Origin: Amylibacter sp.
GTDB taxonomy: Bacteria > Pseudomonadota > Alphaproteobacteria > Rhodobacterales > Rhodobacteraceae
Length of the DNA: 13,481 bases
Direction: 5' to 3'
Assembly (NCBI GenBank): GCA_030625465.1
Contig: DAOUQS010000025.1
Location: forward strand, 1 to 13,481
Shown: one piece after another, positions 1 through 7,766 of the stretch
How positions within the stretch are numbered: the stretch's first letter is position 1
Layout: each line of letters begins with the position of its first letter
Translations under genes and position numbers: made by a program
The notes under the pieces: model-generated
The model's database searches: none
Seen by the model: the letters and a program-made list of their open reading frames with translations, nothing else
What the model was told of the DNA's origin: nothing

Positions 1-450
1 GGCACAGGGCTATTCATTATAATCTTCCCGTTTGCCAGCCCGTTCAAACTGGCCTTGCCGATCACGGCTTTGGTAAACGCGATAATGGCGCTTCCCTTTG
101 CCATCCGTATTATTCTGCCCGCCATGCAACGCGCCGAGGCTGGCTACGGGCGTCTTGCCGACAGTCTTGGCATGTCACAATGGTTGCGGTTCCGGCTGGC
201 AATCTGGCCACATCTGAAGCCATCCACCGGCTTCGCGATGGGACTGGCGGCGGCACTTTCCATGGGCGATTTGGGCGTTATTGCATTATTCGCCAGCCCC
301 GATAGTGCCACGTTGCCTTTGATCATGTACAGGTTAATGGCATCCTACCAAACCGAGGCCGCCAGCGCGGTTGCCCTGATGCTGATCGCGATTAGTCTGG
401 GTCTGTTCTGGATATTTGATAAAGGGGGCCGCATTGAGCATCGCATTTGA
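1..450 (+). CDS. thiP: Thiamine ABC transporter permease ThiP, C-terminal part (5' end outside window)
   Basis: The reading frame is open from base 1 to a TGA at 448-450, giving the last 149 residues; the start lies upstream. ThiP is the inner-membrane permease of the ThiBPQ importer, which takes up thiamine or its phosphates. Visible are several hydrophobic helices and the cytoplasmic EAA-type loop that contacts the ATPase (about residues 49-73 of the fragment, GRLADSLGM then LAIWPHLKP). This is followed by a segment typical of ThiP, SMGDLGVIALF (about 87-97), and TLPLIMYRLM. The last membrane helix is near residues 121-139. The stop overlaps the start of the ATPase gene thiQ, which supports both the operon and the call. 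Another iron/spermidine-type permease is possible from the fold alone, but the C-terminal motifs and the ThiQ partner favour ThiP. Confidence 0.88.
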   Translation, partial: GTGLFIIIFPFASPFKLALPITALVNAIMALPFAIRIILPAMQRAEAGYGRLADSLGMSQWLRFRLAIWPHLKPSTGFAMGLAAALSMGDLGVIALFASPDSATLPLIMYRLMASYQTEAASAVALMLIAISLGLFWIFDKGGRIEHRI

Positions 451-1159
451 TAATCTGGCTCTACGCCATAAGGATTTCCAGCTATCCGTGGATTTCGCGC
501 TGGAACCGCAAAAGAAATATGCAATTCTGGGGCCGTCAGGTTGTGGAAAAAGCACTTTATTATCTGCCATCGCCGGTTTTAAAAATGTTGACCAGGGCCG
601 CATCCTGTTCGAAGGGCAGGACATTACAAAGACCCCACCCGCCGAACGCCCCGTATCCTTGTTGTTTCAAGATCACAACCTGTTTCCGCATATGTCTGTT
701 TTGCAGAATGTCGCGATCGGGCTTAAGCCTGATTTGAAGTTGAAAAATACAGATATAGCAGCGATAAACCATGCCTTGGAACGTGTGGGGCTGCTTGATC
801 AATCCGGTAAATTTCCGCCGGAACTGTCAGGTGGCCAGCAACAGCGCGTCGCGATTGCGCGTGCACTTTTGCGGAACAAGCCCTTAATGCTTCTGGACGA
901 ACCTTTTGCCGCCCTTGGCCCAGCCTTGAAGCATGAAATGCTCAGTACTGTGTCGCAGATTGTGGATGCCACCAACGCGACATTGTTGCTTGTTACCCAT
1001 GACCCGAAAGATGCGCTTTATATTGCGGATGAAACGATTTTTGTTTCTGCCGGTAAAGCCAATCCGCCTGTTAATACGCAAGACCTTTTTGATAACCCGC
1101 CAAAGGATTTACAGGATTATTTAGGCACAAAAAAGGCGGGCCTAAACCCGCCTTCTTGA
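434..1159 (+). CDS. thiQ: Thiamine ABC transporter ATP-binding protein ThiQ
   Basis: This is the cytoplasmic ATPase that drives thiamine import with ThiP. I place the start at the TTG at 434, giving 241 residues and a 17-base overlap with thiP, because AAAGGGGG (421-428) sits just upstream as a ribosome site. An earlier TTG at 416 would add six residues. Motifs in order are Walker A GPSGCGKST (33-41), Q-loop Q79, signature LSGGQ (131-135), Walker B LMLLDE (151-156) and H-loop H189. The length is close to the short ThiQ family (about 230 residues), without the extra C-terminal domain of PotA or FbpC ATPases. Odd point: the D-loop reads AALGP where most ABC ATPases have SALDP. The last codons double as a terminator hairpin for the converging pet operon. 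Confidence 0.9.
   Translation: MSIAFDNLALRHKDFQLSVDFALEPQKKYAILGPSGCGKSTLLSAIAGFKNVDQGRILFEGQDITKTPPAERPVSLLFQDHNLFPHMSVLQNVAIGLKPDLKLKNTDIAAINHALERVGLLDQSGKFPPELSGGQQQRVAIARALLRNKPLMLLDEPFAALGPALKHEMLSTVSQIVDATNATLLLVTHDPKDALYIADETIFVSAGKANPPVNTQDLFDNPPKDLQDYLGTKKAGLNPPS
1129..1154 (-). terminator. Rho-independent terminator of petABC, inside the thiQ 3' end
   Basis: On the minus strand, AAGGCGGG, a six-base loop TTTAGG and CCCGCCTT form a perfect 8-bp stem (1133-1154), with the 3' arm running into TTTTTT (complement of 1129-1134). It lies 21 bases past the petC stop, as expected for intrinsic termination. On the plus strand the stem is followed by CTTGAAATATATA, a poor U-tract, so it would serve thiQ less well. 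The whole hairpin lies within the thiQ coding sequence. Confidence 0.85.
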
Positions 1160-1175
1160 AATATATATGATAGTT

Positions 1176-1973
1176 TTAGGCGTCTTTACGCTTGATCGGT
1201 GCCCATAGTTTCTTGTTTGTCAGGTACAACAATACTGTAAAGAAACTCAGGAACAGAACCGCCAACAGGCCAAGATGCTTACGCGCCATCATTTTCGGCT
1301 CGGCTGTCCACATCAGGAATGCAGCTACGTCCAGTGACATGTGATGCACAGTGTTTTTGTGTCCATCGTCAAAATCAACCTGCTCGTCTTCCATCGGTGG
1401 CGGCATTGAAATCCAACCGCCCGGAAAGGCCGTGTTTTCATAAAATGTCGTACCAGCTTGCTCTTTTTCATGGCCGGTATATCCGGTTAGAATAGAGGCA
1501 ACATATTCTGCGCCACCCATGCCTTTGATCATCTGGTTGATACCCAGACCATAAGGCCCGTGGAAACCTGCACGTGCTTTCGCCATCAAGGACAGGTCAG
1601 GGGCAGTTTCCATTGCGCTGCCCGGAAACTTGTCAGATGGTTTTGCCGCACGTGTGTCGTCCAGCTCGGCATCATATACCTCAAACTCGGCAGCATAGGC
1701 TTTCACCTGATCCGCAGGGAATTGTGGCCCGCCTTCATCGCCCAGTGTACGGAACGCAACATGGCGAAGTCCGTGACAGCCTGCACAAACCTCGGTGTAA
1801 ACCTTTAGTCCGCGCTGCAACTGGTTTTTATCAAACGTGCCGAAGGGCCCCTCGAAAGAGAACGCATAATCTTCGACGTGCTGGTCACCGCCGCCACCGG
1901 CATAGGCAGCAGTGCCGCCCAGCCCTAAACCAAATGCGACAAACGCTGTAAGGAGTGTTTTCTTAATCATCAT
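1176..1973 (-). CDS. petC: Cytochrome c1 of the bc1 complex
   Basis: Membrane-anchored, periplasm-facing c-type cytochrome of ubiquinol:cytochrome c oxidoreductase; it takes electrons from the Rieske centre and passes them to soluble or membrane cytochrome c. From the ATG at 1973 it has 265 residues. AAGGA lies five bases before this ATG and eight before the adjacent ATG at 1970, so either could be used. A longer open frame upstream lies inside petB and is unlikely. Features are a signal peptide (about 1-25, ending AYA), the haem site CAGCH (C63, C66, H67), the likely axial methionine M190 in WISMPPPM, and a C-terminal anchor helix (about 233-251) followed by lysine/arginine. Only the two haem cysteines are present. 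It starts one base after the petB stop and is the last gene of the operon. Confidence 0.96.
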   Translation of the reverse strand: MMIKKTLLTAFVAFGLGLGGTAAYAGGGGDQHVEDYAFSFEGPFGTFDKNQLQRGLKVYTEVCAGCHGLRHVAFRTLGDEGGPQFPADQVKAYAAEFEVYDAELDDTRAAKPSDKFPGSAMETAPDLSLMAKARAGFHGPYGLGINQMIKGMGGAEYVASILTGYTGHEKEQAGTTFYENTAFPGGWISMPPPMEDEQVDFDDGHKNTVHHMSLDVAAFLMWTAEPKMMARKHLGLLAVLFLSFFTVLLYLTNKKLWAPIKRKDA

Positions 1974-1974
1974 A

Positions 1975-3255
1975 TCAATCCTTCTTTGGCGGGTAATGCG
2001 CATCGAAATCAGCTTCGATGGTTTCAGGGGGTGTATTGGTCTTCTCGACAAAGCCAAGAACAGGCAGGATCACCAGGAAGTAACCGAACCAGTAAATTGC
2101 ACCGAGCAGGCTAACCAGTGGAACCAGACCTTCAGCAGGGCGGGACCCACACCACATCAACACGATAAAGTCGATGACCAGTATCAGGAAGAACCACTTG
2201 AATGCAGGTCTGAAGCGACCGGAACGTACAGGTGACGTATCCAGCCAAGGCACCAGTGCCATCACGGCAATTGAACCGAACATCATCAACACGCCCAGAA
2301 ACTTCGCATCCAGGAACAACACATCAAATGTAATTGCACGCAGGATTGCGTAGAACGGCAGGTAGTACCATTCGGGCACAATATGCGCAGGTGTCACCAA
2401 CGGGTTGGCCGGAATGTAGTTGTCCGGATGGCCCAGATAGTTCGGCATGAAACCGACGAACATAAAGAAGATCACCAGGATCAGAACCAGCGCGAACAAA
2501 TCCTTGACCACGAAATATGGCCAGAAAGGAACCGTATCCTTGTTGGCTTCGGCTTTTGATTTGCGCCGCACCTCAACCCCTGTCGGGTTGCTGTTGCCGG
2601 TTGTGTGGAACGCCCAGATGTGAACCGCCACAAGACCTACAATAACAAACGGGATCAGATAGTGTAGGCTGAAGAAACGGTTCAGCGTGGCATTATCCAC
2701 AGCCGGTCCGCCCAAAAGCCATTCTTGAATAACCGGGCCAATGCCGGGGATCGCCCCGAACAAGCCTGTAATAACGGTCGCACCCCAGAAAGACATTTGA
2801 CCCCAAGGCAAAACATAACCCAGGAAGCCTGTCGCCATCATCGCCAGATAAATCAGCATGCCGATGATCCAGGTGATTTCGCGCGGGGCTTTGTATGAAC
2901 CGTAGTAAAGGCCACGGAAAATGTGGATGTATACCGCAAAGAAGAACAACGAAGCGCCGTTCCCGTGGATATACCGCAAGGCCCAGCCGCCATTCACATC
3001 ACGCATAATGTGTTCAACACTGTCGAACGCCATTGATACATGCGGTGTGTAGTGCATCGCCAAAACAATGCCGGTGATGATTTGCAATACCAGACAGAAC
3101 GCAAGGACAATGCCCCAGATCCACATCCAGTTCAGATTTTTAGGTGTCGGGATCATCAGTGTATCATATACCAAACCGACAATTGGCAGACGTGTGTGTA
3201 ACCATTTTTCAATGCCTGTTTTAGGCTCGTAATGATCGTGTGGAATTCCAGCCAT
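1975..3255 (-). CDS. petB: Cytochrome b of the bc1 complex
   Basis: Central membrane subunit of complex III, holding two b haems and the quinol-oxidising and quinone-reducing sites. It has 426 residues, slightly shorter than the roughly 440 usual in Rhodobacter. Haem-ligand histidines appear at H97/H111 ([15 protein letters not shown]) and H198/H212 ([14 protein letters not shown]), identical in number and spacing to the Rhodobacter protein. PEWY (294-297) marks the Qo site. About eight membrane helices are visible. AAGGGG about ten bases before the ATG serves as ribosome site. The gene lies 12 bases after petA and one base before petC, which fits co-transcription and coordinated assembly. 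Confidence 0.98.
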   Translation of the reverse strand: MAGIPHDHYEPKTGIEKWLHTRLPIVGLVYDTLMIPTPKNLNWMWIWGIVLAFCLVLQIITGIVLAMHYTPHVSMAFDSVEHIMRDVNGGWALRYIHGNGASLFFFAVYIHIFRGLYYGSYKAPREITWIIGMLIYLAMMATGFLGYVLPWGQMSFWGATVITGLFGAIPGIGPVIQEWLLGGPAVDNATLNRFFSLHYLIPFVIVGLVAVHIWAFHTTGNSNPTGVEVRRKSKAEANKDTVPFWPYFVVKDLFALVLILVIFFMFVGFMPNYLGHPDNYIPANPLVTPAHIVPEWYYLPFYAILRAITFDVLFLDAKFLGVLMMFGSIAVMALVPWLDTSPVRSGRFRPAFKWFFLILVIDFIVLMWCGSRPAEGLVPLVSLLGAIYWFGYFLVILPVLGFVEKTNTPPETIEADFDAHYPPKKD

Positions 3256-3267
3256 GATCTTTTCCCC

Positions 3268-3828
3268 TTAACCCAGCTTGATAGTTGTATCGTCGATGAA
3301 ACTTGTCAGTGGTATTGGCAAGTTTGTAGGTGCCGGGCCCTTACGGATACGGCCAGACGTGTCATAGTGTGAACCGTGACATGGGCAGAACCACCCGTCA
3401 AAATCGCCCGCATCACCCAAAGGAACACAGCCAAGGTGGGTACAAACGCCGATCATCACTAACCATTCACCACTTTCGTCCATCGCACGGTTCGCGTCTG
3501 ACGCGTCACCTGCAATGTTTGCATTCCGGCTATCGCCGTCGCGCAATTCAGAAAGATCCAGATCGCGTGCCGCTTTGATCTCGTCTTCGGTACGACGACG
3601 GATGAAAACCGGTTTGCCCAGATACTTAACTGTCAGTTGTGTTCCCAGCTCAATGCCGGAAATATCAACTTCGATGGATGAAAGCGCTTGCACATCTGCA
3701 CTTGGGTTCATTTGGTTGATAAGCGGCCAAACCGCTGCTCCACCTGCTACAGCACCTGTTGCTGCAGTTGCGACGTATAAAAAGTCGCGACGGGTACCTT
3801 GTGGGTCGCTGTCAGTAGACACGAACAT
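3268..3828 (-). CDS. petA: Rieske iron-sulfur subunit of the bc1 complex
   Basis: 2Fe-2S protein that moves electrons from quinol at the Qo site of cytochrome b to cytochrome c1. I choose the ATG at 3828 (186 residues), preceded by AAGGGAGAG; an upstream in-frame start at 3894 would add 22 residues not seen in the family. The N-terminus carries a twin-arginine signal, TRRDFLY (12-18), and an uncleaved membrane helix (about 17-38). Cluster box 1 is CTHLGC (C129, H131, C134) and box 2 is CPCHGSH (C148, H151, with C150 for the disulfide). Length and positions agree closely with the Rhodobacter sphaeroides protein. It is the first gene of petABC, so the operon promoter should lie in 3829-3972; no convincing -35/-10 pair was found there. 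Confidence 0.97.
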   Translation of the reverse strand: MFVSTDSDPQGTRRDFLYVATAATGAVAGGAAVWPLINQMNPSADVQALSSIEVDISGIELGTQLTVKYLGKPVFIRRRTEDEIKAARDLDLSELRDGDSRNANIAGDASDANRAMDESGEWLVMIGVCTHLGCVPLGDAGDFDGWFCPCHGSHYDTSGRIRKGPAPTNLPIPLTSFIDDTTIKLG

Positions 3829-3895
3829 CTCTCCCTTGCCATGCCCGTTGTATAGGGCGTAATTAAATCGATAGCCCGATAAAATATCAGGCATA

Positions 3896-3950
3896 CTGCG
3901 GCGTAACTACACGGCGCTTTCCACTACGTCTAGCAGACTTTGCGCCGCAG
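3896..3950. repeat. Long-spaced inverted repeat between petA and trmL
   Basis: CTGCGGCGTAA (3896-3906) and TTGCGCCGCAG (3940-3950) are inverted copies matching at 10 of 11 positions, with the outer eight bases perfect, separated by 33 bases. It lies in the divergent intergenic region, about 70-120 bases before petA and 20-75 before trmL. It could be a paired binding site for a regulator or a long hairpin in either leader. No known site family was recognised. Confidence 0.5.
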
Positions 3951-3972
3951 ACCCTTGAAAAGGTAGAAATCA

Positions 3973-4413
3973 ATGCGTTTATGTGCATATCAACCCGATA
4001 TTGCCCCAAATCTGGGCGCAATGATCCGCCTTTCGGCTTGTTTCGGTATTCCACTGGATATTATCGAGCCTTGCGGCTTCCCGCTATCCCTGAAAGCCCT
4101 GCGCCGCACGGCAATGGATTACGCCGACATCGCCGATCTGACCCGCCACGATTCGTGGGAGGTTTTCTTGAAAAACCGCAAACCGGGGCGTTTGGTGCTG
4201 ATGACCACGAAAGCCACCGATACTTTGTGGAGCTTCCAATTCCAGCCCACCGACACTATCGTGATGGGCCGCGAAAGTGCCGGCGTCCCCGCATCGGTGC
4301 ATGATCAATGCGATGCCCACATCAAACTAACCATGTCAGGCACTGCCCGCAGCCTGAACGTGGCAATGTGCGCAGGCATGGCGGTATCGGAAGGGTTAAG
4401 ACAGGTGCGTTAG
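3973..4413 (+). CDS. trmL: tRNA (cytidine(34)-2'-O)-methyltransferase, TrmL/YibK type (SPOUT)
   Basis: Small methyltransferase that adds a 2'-O-methyl group to the wobble base (C34/cmnm5U34) of tRNA-Leu using S-adenosylmethionine. The 146 residues are close to the roughly 157 of E. coli TrmL. Alignable motifs are YQPDIAPNLGAMIRL (6-20), matching the family's YxPxIPxNxGxxxRL; IIEPCGFPL (about 30-38); LRRTAMDY (about 43-50); MGRESAGVP (98-106), in the cofactor-binding knot; and TARSLNVAMC (about 124-133), matching the SxN motif. The deep C-terminal trefoil knot of SPOUT enzymes fits this layout. AAAAGGTAG precedes the ATG by about seven bases. It is a single gene, divergent from petA and convergent with the MFS gene. 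Confidence 0.9.
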   Translation: MRLCAYQPDIAPNLGAMIRLSACFGIPLDIIEPCGFPLSLKALRRTAMDYADIADLTRHDSWEVFLKNRKPGRLVLMTTKATDTLWSFQFQPTDTIVMGRESAGVPASVHDQCDAHIKLTMSGTARSLNVAMCAGMAVSEGLRQVR

Positions 4414-4448
4414 GGTGCCGGCAAGCTTCGTTATTCGTTACGGCAAAG

Positions 4449-5612
4449 TTATCCATTGGCTTTGATAGTTAAACGATTGCTCTGCCGGTTCCAAAAGATA
4501 ACGATTATGGCGGTTACCGAAATTTGAGTTATTGAAAACACGATCATAGCAGGTAGTAAACCAAGCATGTCTGCAAGCGCACCACTTGCAATCACAGGGA
4601 TCGAAAACCCGAAATAGGCATAGACGAAAAGACCTGCTGTTGCCCGCGCACGGTCATCAGGGGCACTTAGTGAAACCTCCGACAATGAAGCAAGATAAGT
4701 GAACCCATAGCTTGCCGCGCTGGTTATGCATGTACCGATCAATACCAAGGCCAGAATTTTTAGCCAAACTCCTGCGACCAATACAAGAAACCCTACCGGT
4801 ATCAGAATGAACCCCAGCGCAAGTGCTTTCGCGTTGCTCATACGGCGCGCAAAAGGCTGGCACAGAAAGCCAACGAAGATTGCCAGAAAGATAACCAGAC
4901 CGGTCCAGCCGCCTAATCCGTTTGCCTTCAATTCCAATGGAACGACAGCGATGGTCATTCCGGTGGTAGACCACGCTAATGCCATAGCGGCCCCGAAAAC
5001 CCATGTCCCTGAAGGAAAGACCGGTAAGCGCAATAGTGAAACAGGCTTGGGCCTATCCACCCTTGGCAAATTGAGGGTAAAAAAAGCGAGCAAAGGAGCC
5101 ACTGCAAAAAGACAGATGAAGCTTGCAGGCATAAGGGTAGGGCCTTGTATCCCAAGGCTGATGCCGGTTGCCAGTGCGCCGCCACCAAACCCAAGAGATG
5201 TCGCTGATGTTACCACCAATGCAGCATTCCGCGCTTGATCCGCTCCCATTATCTCGGTCATATATGCCGTACCTGATGTCGTTGCTAACCCGGTTCCCAC
5301 GCCTAGCAGAACACGCGCAATTACAAGGCTTTCCCAACTTGGAATAAGTGTTAAAAGAACGGTTGCTACCAGCCCAAGGACCAAGGCCAGCGCAATGGGA
5401 AACCTACGACCAACACGATCTGATAAACCACCCAGTAATAACAGGGTGGGCATCAGCCCTACTACATAAGCTGCAAAAGCAATGGTGACCGCCGTTGCGC
5501 CCACATTACTTTCTGCTGCGTATACATCGTAAAGAGGGGCTTGAAGATTAACGGCAAAAGTAACCATGAAAAGAATGAAGGCAAGCAAGGTGACAGAAAT
5601 AATCTTGGGCAT
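4449..5612 (-). CDS. Major facilitator superfamily transporter (substrate unknown)
   Basis: 387 residues with about twelve hydrophobic segments, the normal size for an MFS carrier. The family's motif A between helices 2 and 3 is clear (GGLSDRVGRR, 61-70), followed by ARVLLGVGTG (99-108), which resembles motif B of helix 4. These features place it in the inner membrane as a proton-coupled carrier, perhaps a drug- or metabolite-exporter type; the substrate cannot be told from sequence. The ATG at 5612 has only a weak ribosome site (AGGTCA, about six bases upstream). It is divergent from a MocR-type regulator 91 bases away, which commonly means the regulator controls the transporter and senses an amine or amino-acid-like ligand related to its cargo. 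Confidence 0.88.
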   Translation of the reverse strand: MPKIISVTLLAFILFMVTFAVNLQAPLYDVYAAESNVGATAVTIAFAAYVVGLMPTLLLLGGLSDRVGRRFPIALALVLGLVATVLLTLIPSWESLVIARVLLGVGTGLATTSGTAYMTEIMGADQARNAALVVTSATSLGFGGGALATGISLGIQGPTLMPASFICLFAVAPLLAFFTLNLPRVDRPKPVSLLRLPVFPSGTWVFGAAMALAWSTTGMTIAVVPLELKANGLGGWTGLVIFLAIFVGFLCQPFARRMSNAKALALGFILIPVGFLVLVAGVWLKILALVLIGTCITSAASYGFTYLASLSEVSLSAPDDRARATAGLFVYAYFGFSIPVIASGALADMLGLLPAMIVFSITQISVTAIIVIFWNRQSNRLTIKANG

Positions 5613-5652
5613 CGGATTGACCTAAAAAGAATGACAGTTGGTTCCGATTGAC
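5613..5652. promoter_or_regulatory. Candidate MocR operator: two GATTGAC direct repeats
   Basis: GATTGAC occurs at 5615-5621 and 5646-5652, both within a longer CnGATTGACnnA context (5613 and 5644 onward). The spacing is 31 bases start to start, about three helical turns. They lie in the 91-base region between the MFS gene and its divergent regulator. Characterised MocR proteins such as GabR and PdxR bind directly repeated sites at roughly this kind of spacing. The second copy contains TTGACA, a possible -35 element for the regulator gene, but no good -10 follows at 17 bases. Assignment as operator is inference. Confidence 0.45.
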
Positions 5653-5669
5653 ACAGGTTTATTTTTATC

Positions 5670-5685
5670 ACAATTTATTAATTGT
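5670..5685. repeat. 16-bp palindrome before the MocR gene
   Basis: ACAATT, four bases TATT, and AATTGT form a perfect 6-bp inverted repeat 18 bases before the regulator ATG at 5704. In this AT-rich stretch it could be a regulator half-site pair or chance. Confidence 0.3.
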
Positions 5686-5703
5686 ACTAATTACAGTGGA
5701 CCT

Positions 5704-7032
5704 ATGCGCAAACCTCGATATATGAAGCTTGCTGATGTTGTTGCTAAAGCGATTGAAAGTGGAAGTTTGCCGCCCGGAAAGCGCTTACTGACGCATAGGT
5801 CCATTGCTGCGCAATATGGCGTGGCACTGGCGACGGCAACAAGGGCTTATGGTGAACTGGAACGCCGTGGACTGATTGTCGGCGAAGCAGGGCGCGGCAT
5901 GTTTGTGCGCGACCCGGGTCTGCCTTTGACCCTCGGTATAGAACAGGCGACGACTGAAGGTATGATTGATCTGGTGTTCAATATGCCCGGGGACATCGCG
6001 GACCCCGGTATTTTAAGAGCGGGGCTAAAGCGACTGGCCGCTTCTGGTGATCTAGAAGCAATGTTGCGCTATCAACCTCATGGCGGCAGACCTCACGAGC
6101 GCAAGATCATTGCTTCGGACCTAAAGCGCTCACTGGGTGAAATAGAACCCGAACGCCTCTTGATTACATCTGGCGGCCAACACGGGCTTGCGATTACAGC
6201 ATTAGGTCTTTTTCAGCGCGGTGACGTGATCGCAACTGATGCGCTGACATATCCTGGGTTCAAATCTGTTGCCGCGCTACATGGCTTAACCCTTGTGCCC
6301 ATAGCGATGATAACGGGATGTATGGATCCAGAGGATTTGGAGCGCCAATGCCGTATGTGCAAACCAAAGGCCGTTTATCTGATGCCAACGGTGCATAATC
6401 CACTTGGGACGGTTATGGATATATCAATTCGCCTCCAGTTGGTTGAAGTTGCCCGCAGAAATGACCTTCACATAATCGAAGATAGCGCCTATGCATTTCT
6501 TGAGGTGGCCCCGCCGCTTAGCTTCATCGAGCTTGCACCGGAACGCACAATTCACATTGGAGGGTTTTCAAAAAACCTCGCAACAGGTCTTCGATTGGGC
6601 TATCTGATCGCATCCGAACACCAAGTGAATAAGCTGTCGCATGCTATCAGGGCAACAACTTGGAATGCTCCTGCATTAATATCTGCCCTTGTAACGGGCT
6701 GGATTGAGGATGGCACATTAGATCGTTCTCAGGAAAATCGCCGGCAGGATGGTGCGCAGCGGCAGCGACTTTGTCATGATATACTCGGGGATGTTCAGAT
6801 TGTATCCCATTGTAACGCCGGGTTTGCATGGTTGCCGTTAAGCACTGGTAAGCGTGCGGAACCTATCGTTACATTGCTACATAAAAAGGGTATATCGGTT
6901 TCAACAGGCGACCCGTTTTCTGCTACTGATGCCGCGCCACAAGCATTACGAATAGCTTTCGGCGGCATCCCGAAGAAAGAGTTAATACCTGCTTTCGAAA
7001 AGGTACGAGATGCGCTTAGCATTCCTTGTTAA
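5704..7032 (+). CDS. MocR-type regulator: GntR winged helix fused to PLP-dependent aminotransferase-like domain
   Basis: Transcription factor with an N-terminal GntR helix-turn-helix (about 1-70; LADVVAKAIESGSLPPGKRL, then YGVALATATRAYGEL) and a fold-type I aminotransferase domain (about 88-442). PLP-site residues are visible: GGQHG near 157-161, N232 in HNPLGT, D260 and Y263 in EDSAY, lysine K290 in GGFSKNL for the Schiff base, and R416 in LRIAFG for a substrate carboxylate. The domain therefore probably binds PLP, as in GabR, PdxR and TauR, and senses an amino compound. I choose the ATG at 5704 (442 residues) because the HTH starts there and AGTGGA lies just upstream; a TTG at 5638 would add 22 residues running through the likely operator. 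No pdxST or gab genes are nearby; the divergent MFS gene is the obvious target. A pure aminotransferase is unlikely given the HTH. Confidence 0.9.
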   Translation: MRKPRYMKLADVVAKAIESGSLPPGKRLLTHRSIAAQYGVALATATRAYGELERRGLIVGEAGRGMFVRDPGLPLTLGIEQATTEGMIDLVFNMPGDIADPGILRAGLKRLAASGDLEAMLRYQPHGGRPHERKIIASDLKRSLGEIEPERLLITSGGQHGLAITALGLFQRGDVIATDALTYPGFKSVAALHGLTLVPIAMITGCMDPEDLERQCRMCKPKAVYLMPTVHNPLGTVMDISIRLQLVEVARRNDLHIIEDSAYAFLEVAPPLSFIELAPERTIHIGGFSKNLATGLRLGYLIASEHQVNKLSHAIRATTWNAPALISALVTGWIEDGTLDRSQENRRQDGAQRQRLCHDILGDVQIVSHCNAGFAWLPLSTGKRAEPIVTLLHKKGISVSTGDPFSATDAAPQALRIAFGGIPKKELIPAFEKVRDALSIPC

Positions 7033-7175
7033 GTTGCAATGACCTGGGATTGCTGGATGAAGAGTTAAAAAACCATATCACCTATACACACCAAGTGATC
7101 ACCGCGCATTGGGGCTGGAAACATAAAGACCCGCCGCAAAAACCTGCAACGGGCCTTGAAAAAACCATCCGTACT
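7033..7175. other. Gap between convergent MocR and P460-like genes
   Basis: No supportable gene. A 66-codon open frame beginning inside the MocR stop region (7026-7226) runs into the P460-like gene on the other strand and resembles no family. The stretch contains A-runs and one imperfect hairpin, listed separately. Confidence 0.5.
7130..7153 (-). terminator. Possible weak terminator after the P460-like gene
   Basis: On the minus strand CCCG-TT-GCA-loop GGTTTT-TGC-GG-CGGG makes an imperfect hairpin (4 plus 3 pairs around a mismatch), 22 bases past the stop and followed by the moderately T-rich TCTTTATGTTT. The stem is weak and the U-tract broken, so this is tentative. Confidence 0.3.
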
Positions 7176-7766
7176 TTAGTTTGCAAAAACCGTAATGCGG
7201 TAATCTTCTTCGGGATAACCAAGTGAATCCTGATCGGCAAAATTCACATGGCAGTCATTACAGAACTTTTGTTTGATCTTCATGGGCTTGCCTTTGGGCT
7301 GCAATGCTGAATAAACCCAGTTGCCAAATTCGTCCGCTTCGCCGGCTGCAACTTTTTCCATAAAGAAAAGCGGCCCGCGTTTCACAATGCCCTTTTTATT
7401 AACGTTGAACGACTCTTTGGCGATCACAGTGCCGACAGGCATTGTCACATCCGCGTCTTTAAACCGTACATATTCCAGATAGCCGGTGTCGTTGACAAAA
7501 GTCGTCAAAAACCGTGACCCGTGATTGCCGATACCACCGGGTACTGTAGCAGCAGAGCCCCATGACGGGTAAGCCGCAGCACGTTCATCACCCATCGCAG
7601 TATAACCTGCACGCAATTCGCCCTTGATACATTCGTAAATCTCCACAACCTGTGCGTCGGTCAAGTCATCCTTGGCGACATCTGTTGTGCATTCCGCATA
7701 AGCTGCGCCAGAGAACCCGAACACTGCGGCACAAACCACACCAAAACTAATCCGTTTGCTTTTCAT
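7176..7766 (-). CDS. Secreted cytochrome P460-like mono-haem protein
   Basis: 196 residues from the ATG at 7766, chosen because GGAG lies six bases before it; a TTG at 7778 would overlap that site. A signal peptide (about 1-24, ending AAYA) points to the periplasm. The C-terminus has a single c-type haem motif, CNDCH (C169, C172, H173), placed as in the cytochrome P460 / cytochrome c'-beta family, after a GNWVYSAL...GKP strand pair (148-161) and before an acidic tail. GTVIAKESF (112-120) resembles the conserved family segment; its K117 is a candidate for the unusual lysine-haem cross-link, but this is inference. Family members oxidise hydroxylamine or bind nitric oxide. C26 and C46 may form a disulfide. 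It is divergent, across 195 bases, from a membrane cytochrome b-like gene that could be its electron partner. A related single-haem fold cannot be excluded. Confidence 0.78.
   Translation of the reverse strand: MKSKRISFGVVCAAVFGFSGAAYAECTTDVAKDDLTDAQVVEIYECIKGELRAGYTAMGDERAAAYPSWGSAATVPGGIGNHGSRFLTTFVNDTGYLEYVRFKDADVTMPVGTVIAKESFNVNKKGIVKRGPLFFMEKVAAGEADEFGNWVYSALQPKGKPMKIKQKFCNDCHVNFADQDSLGYPEEDYRITVFAN

Noticed and set aside
1574..1951. 125-codon plus-strand open frame within petC
   Set aside because: Antisense shadow of a certain gene; basic, low-complexity composition typical of such shadows.
3829..3895. Sigma70-type promoter for petA (TATTTT or TATACA as -10)
   Set aside because: No -35 at suitable spacing matches more than three of six consensus bases, so no promoter is claimed.
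4417..4445. TGCCG...CGGCA inverted repeat between trmL and the MFS gene as a terminator
   Set aside because: Only five pairs with a 19-base loop and no U-tract; not a credible intrinsic terminator.
7026..7226. 66-codon plus-strand open frame after the MocR gene
   Set aside because: It starts inside the MocR stop region, runs antisense into the P460-like gene, has no ribosome site and resembles no family.
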